Below are positions 1 through 6,262 of a stretch of 6,262 bases of DNA, in pieces (position 1 is the stretch's first letter; each line of letters starts with the position of its first letter). The notes beneath the pieces were generated by a model. The model searched no databases. It had not been told where the DNA came from and saw nothing but the letters and a program-made list of their open reading frames with translations. Origin of the DNA: an uncultured Odoribacter sp. (GTDB taxonomy: Bacteria; Bacteroidota; Bacteroidia; Bacteroidales; Marinifilaceae); assembly GCA_905204385.1 (NCBI GenBank), contig CAJKZL010000199.1:1-6262 (forward strand). Reading direction: 5' to 3'. Made by a program: the position numbers and the translations under genes.

Positions 1-695
1 ATCATTCCGCCGCGCGCCCCCATTTCAATGCTCATATTGCAAATGGTCATCCGGGCTTCCATCGACAAGGAACGGATGGCGGAACCTGCGAATTCGATGA
101 AATGGCCTGTGCCTCCTCCGGTTCCCAGTTGAGAGATGATATAGAGGATAATATCCTTAGAGCATACCCCCGCTTTTAAACAGCCCTCGACGTTGATCCG
201 CATGGTCTTCGGCTTGCTTTGCAATACACATTGGGAGGAAAGAACCATTTCCACTTCACTGGTACCTATGCCGAAAGCGACGCATCCCATGGCGCCGTGG
301 GTGGAAGTATGGCTGTCGCCGCAAACAATCGTCATGCCCGGTTGGGTGAGTCCTGTCTCGGGACCCATGACATGGATGATGCCATTTTTGGGGGTACCTA
401 CCTGGAAGATGTCGATGCCATGCTCCCTGCAATTTTTTTCAAGGGTGGCGAGCTGCCTGGCCGAATGAGGATCGCTGGCCGGAAGATGCTGGTCGAGTGT
501 CGGGATATTGTGATCGGGACTGGCGGTAACCTGGCCGGGCCGGAAGACTTTGGCTCCTCTGGCCTTTAAACCTTCGAAAGCCTGAGGGCTGGTCACTTCA
601 TGGATATATTGCCGGTCGATATAGAGGACGCACGAACCTCCCGCTATCGTCTCGACTGTATGGGCATCCCAGATTTTATCGAATAATGTCTTCAT
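1..695 (-). CDS. leuC: 3-isopropylmalate dehydratase large subunit LeuC (5' half, truncated by window edge)
   Basis: Large subunit of isopropylmalate isomerase (EC 4.2.1.33), an aconitase-family [4Fe-4S] enzyme that, with LeuD, converts 2-isopropylmalate to 3-isopropylmalate in the leucine branch in the cytoplasm. The frame opens with ATG at 695 ([12 protein letters not shown], the usual family start) and stays open for 231 codons plus two bases to the left edge, about half of the family's usual ~465 residues. Visible family blocks are [12 protein letters not shown] (residues 32-43), the [12 protein letters not shown] signature (126-137), FGIGTSEVE after it, and EMGARGGM at the very end. The three cluster-ligand cysteines lie in the missing half, so the iron-sulfur site cannot be checked. 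No Shine-Dalgarno sequence precedes the ATG. It follows leuA by 94 bp on the same strand; leuD and probably leuB are expected to the left (inference). The identity is secure. Confidence 0.97.
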   Translation of the reverse strand, partial: MKTLFDKIWDAHTVETIAGGSCVLYIDRQYIHEVTSPQAFEGLKARGAKVFRPGQVTASPDHNIPTLDQHLPASDPHSARQLATLEKNCREHGIDIFQVGTPKNGIIHVMGPETGLTQPGMTIVCGDSHTSTHGAMGCVAFGIGTSEVEMVLSSQCVLQSKPKTMRINVEGCLKAGVCSKDIILYIISQLGTGGGTGHFIEFAGSAIRSLSMEARMTICNMSIEMGARGGM

Positions 696-728
696 AAATG
701 TGATCGAATGTTAGGTGATAACGATGGC

Positions 729-759
729 CCCTTCTAAGGAAAGGCATGGAAATCATGCC
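729..759 (-). other. Two overlapping small hairpins in the leuA-leuC spacer
   Basis: On the coding strand the 94-bp spacer holds GGCATG-ATTTC-CATGCC (743-759), a perfect 6-bp stem with a 5-nt loop. Directly after it, sharing two bases, is CCTTTC-CTTA-GAAGGG (729-744), a 6-bp stem with one G-U pair and a 4-nt loop. The two cannot both form completely. Neither is followed by a proper U-tract, so they are not convincing terminators. An mRNA processing or stability element is possible. That stems of this size are chance is also quite possible. Confidence 0.3.
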
Positions 760-789
760 GTATCCGCTAAAAGGGATCGCTATGCCGGA

Positions 790-2286
790 TTATGATATTT
801 TTGAAATGGCGTCGATGAATGATTCGACGGATGCGGTGACAATGTCGGTATTTGCCCCGAAACCGTGGTACATTTTTCCTTTATGTGAGATCTGAATATG
901 CACTTTACCCAAATCGTCGCTTCCCCGGGTGATAGCCTGTACCAGATATTCCTCCACATGCACCCTCCGTTTGGTCATGTTTTTTACGGCCGTGATGGCA
1001 GCATCTACCGGTCCGTTGCCGCTGGCCGTCTCGGTGAACGAGTCCCCGCCGAAACTGATTTGTACGGTTGCCGTCGGAATGGTAGTGGATCCGCAAATCA
1101 CCTGCAGGGATTCTAATTTCATGTCGCGTTTTTTTCGGGAAGCTTCACTTCCGACCAATACTTCCAGATCGCGGGTGGTGATGTCTTTTTTCTTATCGGC
1201 CAGTTCCAGAAAACGTTGATAGATGGCGTCGAGTTCTTCGTTATCGGGATTGTAGCCTATTTCTTTGAGGTGATGTTTCAGGGCTGCGCGTCCGCTGCGG
1301 GCGGTCAGGACTATGCTGGATTGGTCTACTCCGACTTCTTCGGGATCGATGATTTCGTAGGTTTCCCGGCTTTTCAGCACACCATCCTGATGGATGCCCG
1401 AAGAATGAGCAAAGGCGTTTCTTCCGACGATGGCTTTATTGGGCTGTACCGGCACCCGCATGAGGCTCGATACCAATTGACTGCTGGCAATGATCTGTTT
1501 GGTGTCGATGCCCAATTCGAAATCGAGGTTTTTATGGCAATGGATAGCCATGACGACCTCTTCCAAAGCCGTATTGCCGGCTCTTTCACCTAGTCCGTTG
1601 ATGGTCACCTCTACCTGTCGCGCCCCGTTTTGAACCGCGGCCAGGGTATTGGCGGTCGCCATGCCCAGGTCGTTGTGACAATGGGTGGAAATAATGGCTT
1701 TGTCGATATTGGGTACATGGTTCATCAGATAGGCGATTTTTGCTCCATATTCATTGGGCAGACAATAGCCCGTTGTGTCGGGAATGTTGACAACGGTCGC
1801 TCCGGCTTTAATGACGGCTTCTACTACCCGGGCCAGGTATTCCTCTTCGGTACGTCCGGCATCTTCGGCGTAAAATTCCACGTCATCCACAAATTGACGG
1901 GCGTATTTTACGGCTTTCACCGCCCGTTCTACATTCTCGTCCGGATTGGAGTTGAGCTTTTCATGAATATGATAAAAAGAGGTTCCTATTCCGGTATGAA
2001 TACGACCTCTTTTGGCAAATTTCAGGGCTTCGGCGGCACAATCGATATCTTTCTCCACTGCGCGGGTTAATGCACAAATGGTCGGTCGGGTGACCGCTTT
2101 CGAAATTTCTACAACCGAGTTGAAGTCTCCGGGGCTGGAGATCGGAAACCCCGCCTCGATGATGTCGACCCCTAATTTTTCCAGTTGTCGCGCCACTTCG
2201 ATTTTTTCTATCGTATTTAATTGGCAGCCGGGGACTTGTTCTGCATCCCGCAGGGTGGTGTCGAATATATATACTTTTTCACTCAT
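790..2286 (-). CDS. leuA: 2-isopropylmalate synthase LeuA
   Basis: Condenses acetyl-CoA with 2-ketoisovalerate to 2-isopropylmalate (EC 2.3.3.13), the first committed step of leucine synthesis, cytoplasmic. The 498-residue protein has an N-terminal HMGL-like TIM barrel (about residues 5-270) with DTTLRDAEQ at 9-17, THCHNDLG at 201-208 and GERAGN at 233-238. The expected metal ligands D14, H202, H204 and N238 are all present and fall at the same numbers as in E. coli LeuA. A linker with [11 protein letters not shown] (292-302) follows, then a C-terminal leucine-sensing LeuA dimer domain (about 385-498) with [10 protein letters not shown] (421-430), so leucine feedback is expected. The family glycine after LRD is alanine here (A15), an oddity. 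The ATG start gives the normal family N-terminus; no Shine-Dalgarno is seen. It lies 100 bp after ilvC and 94 bp before leuC on the same strand. LeuA is favoured over citramalate or homocitrate synthase because of its near full-length agreement with E. coli LeuA and its context. Confidence 0.97.
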   Translation of the reverse strand: MSEKVYIFDTTLRDAEQVPGCQLNTIEKIEVARQLEKLGVDIIEAGFPISSPGDFNSVVEISKAVTRPTICALTRAVEKDIDCAAEALKFAKRGRIHTGIGTSFYHIHEKLNSNPDENVERAVKAVKYARQFVDDVEFYAEDAGRTEEEYLARVVEAVIKAGATVVNIPDTTGYCLPNEYGAKIAYLMNHVPNIDKAIISTHCHNDLGMATANTLAAVQNGARQVEVTINGLGERAGNTALEEVVMAIHCHKNLDFELGIDTKQIIASSQLVSSLMRVPVQPNKAIVGRNAFAHSSGIHQDGVLKSRETYEIIDPEEVGVDQSSIVLTARSGRAALKHHLKEIGYNPDNEELDAIYQRFLELADKKKDITTRDLEVLVGSEASRKKRDMKLESLQVICGSTTIPTATVQISFGGDSFTETASGNGPVDAAITAVKNMTKRRVHVEEYLVQAITRGSDDLGKVHIQISHKGKMYHGFGANTDIVTASVESFIDAISKIS

Positions 2287-2293
2287 ATAGATT

Positions 2294-2335
2294 TCAGGTA
2301 AAAGGGTAATGTTAAGGATAAAAAGATCAGGTAAA
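2294..2335. repeat. 9-bp direct repeat, two copies 33 bp apart, upstream of leuA
   Basis: TCAGGTAAA on the plus strand (TTTACCTGA on the leuA coding strand) occurs at 2294-2302 and again at 2327-2335, a start-to-start distance of 33 bp, close to three helical turns. The pair lies between the ilvC-leuA hairpin and the leuA start. Such spacing would suit a protein bound on one face of the DNA, but no known operator is recognised and a chance repeat in an AT-rich spacer is possible. Confidence 0.3.
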
Positions 2336-2379
2336 GACTATAGGACATAAGCTGCCTGTCCGGGCTTATGCCTATAGTC
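2336..2379 (-). other. Long hairpin in the ilvC-leuA spacer
   Basis: A near-perfect inverted repeat: left arm GACTATAGGACATAAGC (2336-2352), right arm GCTTATGCCTATAGTC (2364-2379). Sixteen base pairs form with a single bulged base and an 11-nt loop. It begins 7 bp after the ilvC stop codon. On the coding strand the stem is followed by only TTT and then ACC, with a T5 run about 11 nt later, so it lacks the U-tract of a strong intrinsic terminator. It could be a weak terminator or attenuator at the ilv/leu boundary, an RNase-blocking or processing structure for the ilvC 3' end, or a copy of a dispersed palindromic element. The structure itself is plain in the sequence; its role is inference. 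Confidence 0.75.
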
Positions 2380-2386
2380 GGGAAAT

Positions 2387-3433
2387 TTAATTGTTTTCCG
2401 GTCTTAATTTTCTCACGGCGGCCCCTGCCTGCCACATCTCCGATTCCCTCATGGTTTGAAGTTCTTTCTCCAGTTTTTCCCGGTAGTCCGGTTTACTGTT
2501 GGAATCGATAGAGCGTTGGGCTTCATTTCCGCAAGCCACCTGATTGTAGAGTTCTTCAAAGACAGGCTTCGTGGCATCGCGGAATTTTTCCCACCAATCC
2601 AATGCTCCCCGCTGGGCGGTGGTGGAACAATTGGCATACATCCAGTCCATGCCGTTTTCAGCGATCAGGGGCATGAGGCTTTGGGTCAGTTCTTCGATGG
2701 TTTCGTTGAAAGCTTCCGAAGGAGAGTGGCCGTTAGCCCTTAACGTATCGTATTGAGCGGCGAAGATTCCCTGGATGGCTCCCATCAGGGTGCCTCGTTC
2801 TCCCGTCAGATCGGAATACACCTCCCGCTTAAAGGTGGTTTCGAACAGATAGCCGCTACCAACGCCGATTCCCAATGCGATCACTCTGTCCCAGGCTTTC
2901 CCTGTAGCGTCCTGGAAAATGGCGTAGCTGGAATTCAATCCTCTTCCCTGTAAAAACATTCTTCTCAGTGAAGTGCCCGAGCCTTTGGGGGCGATCAGGA
3001 TCACATCCACATCGGCCGGAGGAACGATGCCCGTCCTTTCCTTATAGGTGATTCCGAAACCGTGGGAAAAATAAAGGGCCTTGCCAGGCGTCAGGTGTTT
3101 CTCGATCGTGGGCCACATGGTGATCTGTCCGGCATCCGACAACAAGTACTGTATAATGGTCCCTTTTTCGGCAGCCTCTTCTATCTCGAAAAGCGTTTCT
3201 CCCGGCATCCATCCGTCCTCTATCGCTTTGTCCCAGCTTTTGCTTCCTTTGCGTTGCCCTACGATGACGTTGAATCCGTTATCTCTCAGATTCAGGGATT
3301 GCCCCGGCCCTTGTACTCCATAACCGATTACCGCAATGGTTTCGTCTTTTAAGATTTCCCGGGCTTTGGATAATGGAAATTCTTCTCTGGTTACTACATT
3401 TTCTTCAATTCCGCCGAAATTAATTTTTGCCAT
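2387..3433 (-). CDS. ilvC: Ketol-acid reductoisomerase IlvC (short, single-knot form)
   Basis: NAD(P)H-dependent, Mg2+-requiring enzyme (EC 1.1.1.86) that isomerises and reduces acetolactate or acetohydroxybutyrate to the dihydroxy acids in valine and isoleucine synthesis, cytoplasmic. The protein has 348 residues, near the usual length of single-knot class I enzymes and far shorter than the duplicated E. coli form. The N-terminal Rossmann domain carries GYGVQG (37-42) and a QRKGSKS loop (60-66) with basic and hydroxyl residues that suit NADPH. Active-site candidates are H124 (SHGFG), K150 (PKGSG), D208 and E212 (DLTGERG) for metal, E244 and E248 in the knotted C-terminal domain, and S270 (NCSTTAQ). 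Nothing is missing. The ATG at 3433 gives the family N-terminus MAKINFGG; there is no Shine-Dalgarno, only AT-rich sequence. It is 99 bp after ilvN, across a heptamer repeat. Several motifs resemble plant enzymes. Confidence 0.98.
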   Translation of the reverse strand: MAKINFGGIEENVVTREEFPLSKAREILKDETIAVIGYGVQGPGQSLNLRDNGFNVIVGQRKGSKSWDKAIEDGWMPGETLFEIEEAAEKGTIIQYLLSDAGQITMWPTIEKHLTPGKALYFSHGFGITYKERTGIVPPADVDVILIAPKGSGTSLRRMFLQGRGLNSSYAIFQDATGKAWDRVIALGIGVGSGYLFETTFKREVYSDLTGERGTLMGAIQGIFAAQYDTLRANGHSPSEAFNETIEELTQSLMPLIAENGMDWMYANCSTTAQRGALDWWEKFRDATKPVFEELYNQVACGNEAQRSIDSNSKPDYREKLEKELQTMRESEMWQAGAAVRKLRPENN

Positions 3434-3470
3434 GATAATAATAATTTAATTGTTAGTGTTATCGTATCTT

Positions 3471-3540
3471 TAATCTATAATCTATAATCTATAATCTATA
3501 ATCTCTCAACTCTCAACTTTAAACCTTAAACTTTAAACTT
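3471..3540. repeat. Graded heptamer tandem repeat between ilvN and ilvC
   Basis: Ten contiguous 7-bp units fill these 70 bp. In coding-strand order they are AAGTTTA twice, AGGTTTA, AAGTTGA, GAGTTGA, GAGATTA, and TAGATTA four times, so neighbouring units differ by no more than two bases and the array drifts from one motif to another (consensus NRGWTKA). The first two units overlap the end of ilvN and contain its TAA stop codon (3533-3535). The remaining spacer to ilvC (3434-3470) is AT-rich with no recognisable promoter. The array recalls heptanucleotide repeats described in cyanobacterial spacers. Here copy number could vary by slippage and alter the ilvN-ilvC distance, but any function is inference. 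Confidence 0.92.
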
Positions 3541-4033
3541 TCAAGTATTCGTTCAGCAACTCATGCTTCGACTTTATGATGGCCACCTGTCCGGAGCGGA
3601 CAAATTGTTGCACCCCGAAAGGCTTCAGCAACTGAAACAATGCCTGGGTTTCCTCTTTATGTCCGGTTTTTTCCAAAACGATATAATCGTCGCTGATTTC
3701 CAGGATCCGTACATGATGGGCGCGGACCAGTTGTTCTACATTTGTGCTTCGGGTGACTTTATAAAGAGCGATTTCTTGCTGGACTACCTCATCGGGGGTG
3801 TACACAAATGCTTTCAACACGTCTATTTTTTTTTCGATTTGCTTGACCAGCTTCTCGATTTGTTCCGGTTCTGAAAACACCACTATGGTAAATTTGTGGA
3901 TACCGTTTAATGCCGATTCGGAAACGGTCAGGCTTTCGATGTTCACATTCCGGCAAGTAAATACGGTCGTGATCTGACTTAATAAGCCTACTTTGTTTTC
4001 TGAAAATACAGTGATGATATATTCTTTGTTCAT
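3533..4033 (-). CDS. ilvN: Acetolactate synthase small (regulatory) subunit
   Basis: Regulatory subunit that binds the IlvB catalytic subunit, stimulates it and is expected to confer feedback inhibition by branched-chain amino acids, chiefly valine; cytoplasmic. The 166-residue protein opens with an ACT domain (about 4-78): YIITVFSENKVGLLSQI carries N13 and G16, matching the Asn and Gly of the NxxG effector loop that bind valine in E. coli IlvH. CRNVNIESLTV (27-37) is the typical second strand region. A C-terminal small-subunit domain follows (about 85-158), with EIALYKV (87-93), an EKTG turn (121-124) and QFVRSGQVAI (143-152). The ATG at 4033 has an AGGA only 2 nt before it, too close for a standard ribosome site. 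It sits 46 bp after ilvB. Its stop codon lies inside the heptamer array, and the tail after NEYL looks shorter than I recall for Bacteroides homologues. The symbol ilvH would be equally fitting. Confidence 0.96.
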   Translation of the reverse strand: MNKEYIITVFSENKVGLLSQITTVFTCRNVNIESLTVSESALNGIHKFTIVVFSEPEQIEKLVKQIEKKIDVLKAFVYTPDEVVQQEIALYKVTRSTNVEQLVRAHHVRILEISDDYIVLEKTGHKEETQALFQLLKPFGVQQFVRSGQVAIIKSKHELLNEYLKV

Positions 4034-4079
4034 ATCCTGAATGATTATCCGCTATGTTAGACTTCTATTCCCATTGCCT

Positions 4080-5816
4080 TTATTCCAGGCGGATGTCGGC
4101 CACCGCTGCACCGGCCGGTACCATCGGGAAGACGTTTTCCTCTTTCTCGACTTTTACCTCCAGCAAGTAAGCACCTGGATGATTTTTCATGTCCAGAATG
4201 GCTTGTTCCAGTTCTTCTCTTTTTTCTACACATCGATAGGCGATCCCGTTTCCCTGGGCGATCAGCCCGAAATCGGGATTGGTCATTTCCGTGAACGAAT
4301 AGCGCTTGTCGAAAAACAGTTCCTGCCATTGGCGCACCATGCCCAGAAAGCAATTGTTGAGCAAAATGATTTTCACCGGAATGTTCGATTGAAAGATAGT
4401 TCCCAATTCCTGTATAGTCATTTGTAAACCTCCGTCTCCGACGAAAAGGCAAACTTCCCGGTCGGGCGCGCCGACCTTCGCCCCTATGGCTGCGGGCAAC
4501 CCGAAACCCATCGTTCCCAGTCCGCCGGAAGTGACGACGCTGTGGCTGTGGGTAAAGCGGAAATAGCGGGCTGCTACCATTTGTTGCTGGCCGACATCCG
4601 TGACCATAACGGCATTGTCCCGGTAAGCTTTGGAAACCAGATGGACCACTTCTCCCATCCGGATGTGCTTGCCCGTAGGATAGATGGCAGGCTCGATGAT
4701 TTCCTGGTATTCTATATTATAACAGGCTTTGAACTCCCCGATCCAGGAGGTATGGGTATTGCCGACGATCCTTCGAGTCAGTAGCGGTAGTGTTTCTTTT
4801 ACGTTGCCGATGAGCGGGACGTCGGCATATACGATTTTATTGATCTCCGCCGGATCGATTTCCATATGGATGATTTTGGCATCGATGCCGAATTTTTCCG
4901 GATTTCCGGTTACCCGGTCGTCGAATCGCATCCCGATGGCTATTAAAAGGTCGCAGTCTTTATTTTTAATATTGGGAGCATAGTTGCCGTGCATCCCCAA
5001 CATCCCGACATATTGCGGATGATCCGAGGGCAGGGCGGAGAGGCCCAATAAAGTGGCTGCTGCCGGTATTCCGCTTTTTTCGAGGAAAGCTTTTAATTCG
5101 TTTTCCGCTTGTCCCAGAATCACTCCTTGCCCGATGAGAGCCAAGGGACGGCGGGCGAGGTTGATGAGTTTCGCCGCTTGGGCGATCTGGTCTTCGTCGA
5201 TTTCAGGATAGGGACGGTAACTGCGTATAGAGTCGATTTTTTCATATTTGAATTCGGCTATCTCCTGTTGTGCGTCTTTAGTGATATCCACAACGACAGG
5301 ACCCGGGCGGCCCGAACGGGCGATGTAAAATGCTTTGGCTATGGCCATGGGGATATCTGCTGCCCGTTTTACCTGGCAGTTCCATTTGGTAACGGCCTGG
5401 GTGATTTGGATGAAATTGGTTTCCTGGAAAGCGTCGGTGCCCAGGTAATTCGATCCTACTTGCCCGCTAATGAGCACTATAGGCGTGGAATCCATCATCG
5501 CATCGGCTAATCCGGTAACGGTGTTGGTGGCTCCCGGTCCCGAGGTGACCAGGCATACTCCCACTTTGCCGCTTACGCGGGCATATCCCTGGGCGGCATG
5601 CACGGCACATTGCTCATGCCTGACCAGGATGTGATCGATCCGGTCCCGGTAGTCGTAAAGGGCATCGTAAACGGGCATAATGGTGCCTCCGGGATACCCA
5701 AAGAGGGTATCGACGCCTTCCCGGAGGAAAGATTCGATAACCGCCTTCGAGCCCGAAAAACAAGTGCTTGCTACAGCTTGTTTTTCTTTATGGATAGGTT
5801 GTGTAGTAGTGTGCAT
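4080..5816 (-). CDS. ilvB: Acetolactate synthase large (catalytic) subunit
   Basis: Thiamine diphosphate enzyme (EC 2.2.1.6) joining two pyruvates to acetolactate, or pyruvate with 2-ketobutyrate to acetohydroxybutyrate; cytoplasmic, partnered by IlvN. The 578-residue protein has three domains. The N-terminal pyrimidine-binding domain (about 21-185) carries FGYPGG (39-44) and the catalytic glutamate E68 in RHEQ. The central FAD domain (about 205-345) has GMRFDDRVTGN (295-305). The C-terminal pyrophosphate domain has GDGG (460-463) with metal ligands D461 and N488, and LGMVRQWQ (491-498), whose W497 matches the plant herbicide-site tryptophan. It ends with the family's MVPAGAAV. The ATG at 5816 is favoured because an in-frame TAA lies four codons upstream and the next Met (47) is inside the conserved core. 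Residues 1-20 form a Thr/Gln/Lys-rich extension absent from the conserved core. It follows ilvD by 42 bp. The full-length match and ilvN next door favour biosynthetic ALS over pyruvate oxidase or glyoxylate carboligase. Confidence 0.98.
   Translation of the reverse strand: MHTTTQPIHKEKQAVASTCFSGSKAVIESFLREGVDTLFGYPGGTIMPVYDALYDYRDRIDHILVRHEQCAVHAAQGYARVSGKVGVCLVTSGPGATNTVTGLADAMMDSTPIVLISGQVGSNYLGTDAFQETNFIQITQAVTKWNCQVKRAADIPMAIAKAFYIARSGRPGPVVVDITKDAQQEIAEFKYEKIDSIRSYRPYPEIDEDQIAQAAKLINLARRPLALIGQGVILGQAENELKAFLEKSGIPAAATLLGLSALPSDHPQYVGMLGMHGNYAPNIKNKDCDLLIAIGMRFDDRVTGNPEKFGIDAKIIHMEIDPAEINKIVYADVPLIGNVKETLPLLTRRIVGNTHTSWIGEFKACYNIEYQEIIEPAIYPTGKHIRMGEVVHLVSKAYRDNAVMVTDVGQQQMVAARYFRFTHSHSVVTSGGLGTMGFGLPAAIGAKVGAPDREVCLFVGDGGLQMTIQELGTIFQSNIPVKIILLNNCFLGMVRQWQELFFDKRYSFTEMTNPDFGLIAQGNGIAYRCVEKREELEQAILDMKNHPGAYLLEVKVEKEENVFPMVPAGAAVADIRLE
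5755..5786 (-). other. Inverted repeat inside the 5' end of ilvB
   Basis: A perfect 10-bp inverted repeat: GAAAAACAAG (5755-5764) and CTTGTTTTTC (5777-5786), separated by 12 nt. It spans ilvB codons 11-21, the poorly conserved N-terminal extension just before the conserved core, starting 30 nt into the gene. In mRNA it could form a mostly A-U hairpin near the start of translation. Its position in a stretch free of strong protein constraint is suggestive of a nucleic-acid role, but AT-rich arms raise the odds of chance. Confidence 0.45.
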
Positions 5817-5858
5817 GGTTGTGTGTTAAGGTGTTGATTATAAATAGAAACTTTATTT

Positions 5859-6262
5859 TCAATTATCGATCTCCCGGATGGCACCTTTATCGGCCGAGCT
5901 GACCATCATGGCGTAGGCTTGCAACGATTTGGGGACTTTCCGGTTCCGGTTAGCGGGCTTGAAGGCCTTTTGACGGCTACGGCGGGCGGCCAGTTCTTCC
6001 TCGCCGACCAGCAGTTGAATCCGGCGTTCCGGTATATTGATCTCGATCGGGTCGCCGTTTTCTACCAGGGCAATGTTGCCTCCTGCCGCCGCTTCGGGGG
6101 AAACATGTCCGATCGAAAGTCCGGAGGTGCCCCCGGAAAACCGTCCGTCCGTAATCAGCGCACAAGCCTTGTCCAGGTGTTTGGATTTCAGGTAAGAGGT
6201 AGGGTATAGCATTTCCTGCATCCCCGGTCCGCCTTTGGGTCCTTCGTAGCGGATAACCACCA
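5859..6262 (-). CDS. ilvD: Dihydroxy-acid dehydratase IlvD (C-terminal part, truncated by window edge)
   Basis: Iron-sulfur dehydratase (EC 4.2.1.9) converting the dihydroxy acids made by IlvC to 2-ketoisovalerate and 2-keto-3-methylvalerate; cytoplasmic. Only the last 133 complete codons are present, out of a family length near 560-610. Numbering from the first full codon, [11 protein letters not shown] (7-17) and [13 protein letters not shown] (35-47) are the hallmark C-terminal blocks; the serine of RFSGG is thought to act as the catalytic base in this dehydratase family. [11 protein letters not shown] (51-61) and [16 protein letters not shown] (112-127) follow, and the protein ends REIDN-TGA. 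The first full codon, GTG at 6260, is an internal valine, not a start. The cluster cysteines lie beyond the edge. The next gene, ilvB, begins 42 bp downstream. The related sugar-acid dehydratases and Edd are unlikely given the motifs and the ilv context. Confidence 0.97.
   Translation of the reverse strand, partial: VVIRYEGPKGGPGMQEMLYPTSYLKSKHLDKACALITDGRFSGGTSGLSIGHVSPEAAAGGNIALVENGDPIEINIPERRIQLLVGEEELAARRSRQKAFKPANRNRKVPKSLQAYAMMVSSADKGAIREIDN

Noticed and set aside
2287..2386. Intrinsic terminator between ilvC and leuA
   Set aside because: The stem is strong, but the downstream coding-strand bases are TTTACC rather than a U-rich run, so the hairpin was listed without calling it a terminator.
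2287..2386. Leucine attenuator leader peptide before leuA
   Set aside because: No short reading frame rich in leucine or valine codons with a start is visible, and there is no paired terminator and antiterminator structure.
3434..3532. Bacteroidota-type promoter (TAnnTTTG) before ilvC
   Set aside because: No match was found in this spacer by eye, nor in the ilvC-leuA spacer.
3471..3540. CRISPR array
   Set aside because: The units are 7 bp, directly abutting, with no spacers. This is a microsatellite-like repeat.
4041..4427. Plus-strand open frame opposite ilvB
   Set aside because: It is fully antisense to conserved ilvB coding sequence, its translation resembles no family I know, and it has no start context of its own. 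The same holds for the plus-strand frames at 193-569, 1216-1593, 1630-2070, 2456-2743, 3563-3874 and 5109-5510.
4057..4452. Second minus-strand frame overlapping the 3' end of ilvB
   Set aside because: It is an out-of-frame reading of conserved ilvB sequence, rich in Arg and Gly as expected of a shifted frame, with no family resemblance.
6258..6260. GTG as a start codon of a 133-residue gene ending at 5859
   Set aside because: The frame is the C-terminal part of IlvD, and the GTG encodes an internal valine just before [12 protein letters not shown]. The real start lies beyond the right edge.

Overview
The window is one strand-coherent block of branched-chain amino acid biosynthesis genes, all read on the minus strand. 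In transcription order (right to left) it holds the 3' part of ilvD, then complete ilvB, ilvN, ilvC and leuA, then the 5' half of leuC, which runs off the left edge. The whole window is coding apart from five spacers of 42, 46, 99, 100 and 94 bp, so no gene-free stretch exceeds about 100 bp. No RNA genes, insertion sequences, CRISPR arrays or phage genes were seen.

The organism is most likely a member of Bacteroidota, probably Bacteroidales. The evidence is the single-knot ketol-acid reductoisomerase with its GYGVQGPGQ nucleotide loop, the Bacteroides-like LeuA and IlvN sequences, the near absence of Shine-Dalgarno sequences before the starts, and AT-rich spacers around moderately GC-rich genes. 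Genus cannot be fixed from this window.

The genes form a pathway. IlvB with its regulatory partner IlvN makes acetolactate or acetohydroxybutyrate. IlvC reduces and isomerises these to dihydroxy acids. IlvD dehydrates those to the 2-keto acid precursors of valine and isoleucine. LeuA condenses 2-ketoisovalerate with acetyl-CoA to start the leucine branch, and LeuC (with LeuD, expected beyond the left edge) isomerises the product. Two feedback points are visible in the proteins: the ACT domain of IlvN and the C-terminal LeuA regulatory domain.

I see no new biological system here; the enzymes are ordinary. The less ordinary material is in the spacers and a few protein details: a 70-bp run of ten graded heptamers between ilvN and ilvC that also supplies the ilvN stop codon, a long near-perfect hairpin between ilvC and leuA at the ilv/leu junction, a 10-bp perfect inverted repeat in the unconserved 5' end of ilvB, a Gly-to-Ala change in the LeuA active-site signature, and plant-like motifs in the short IlvC.
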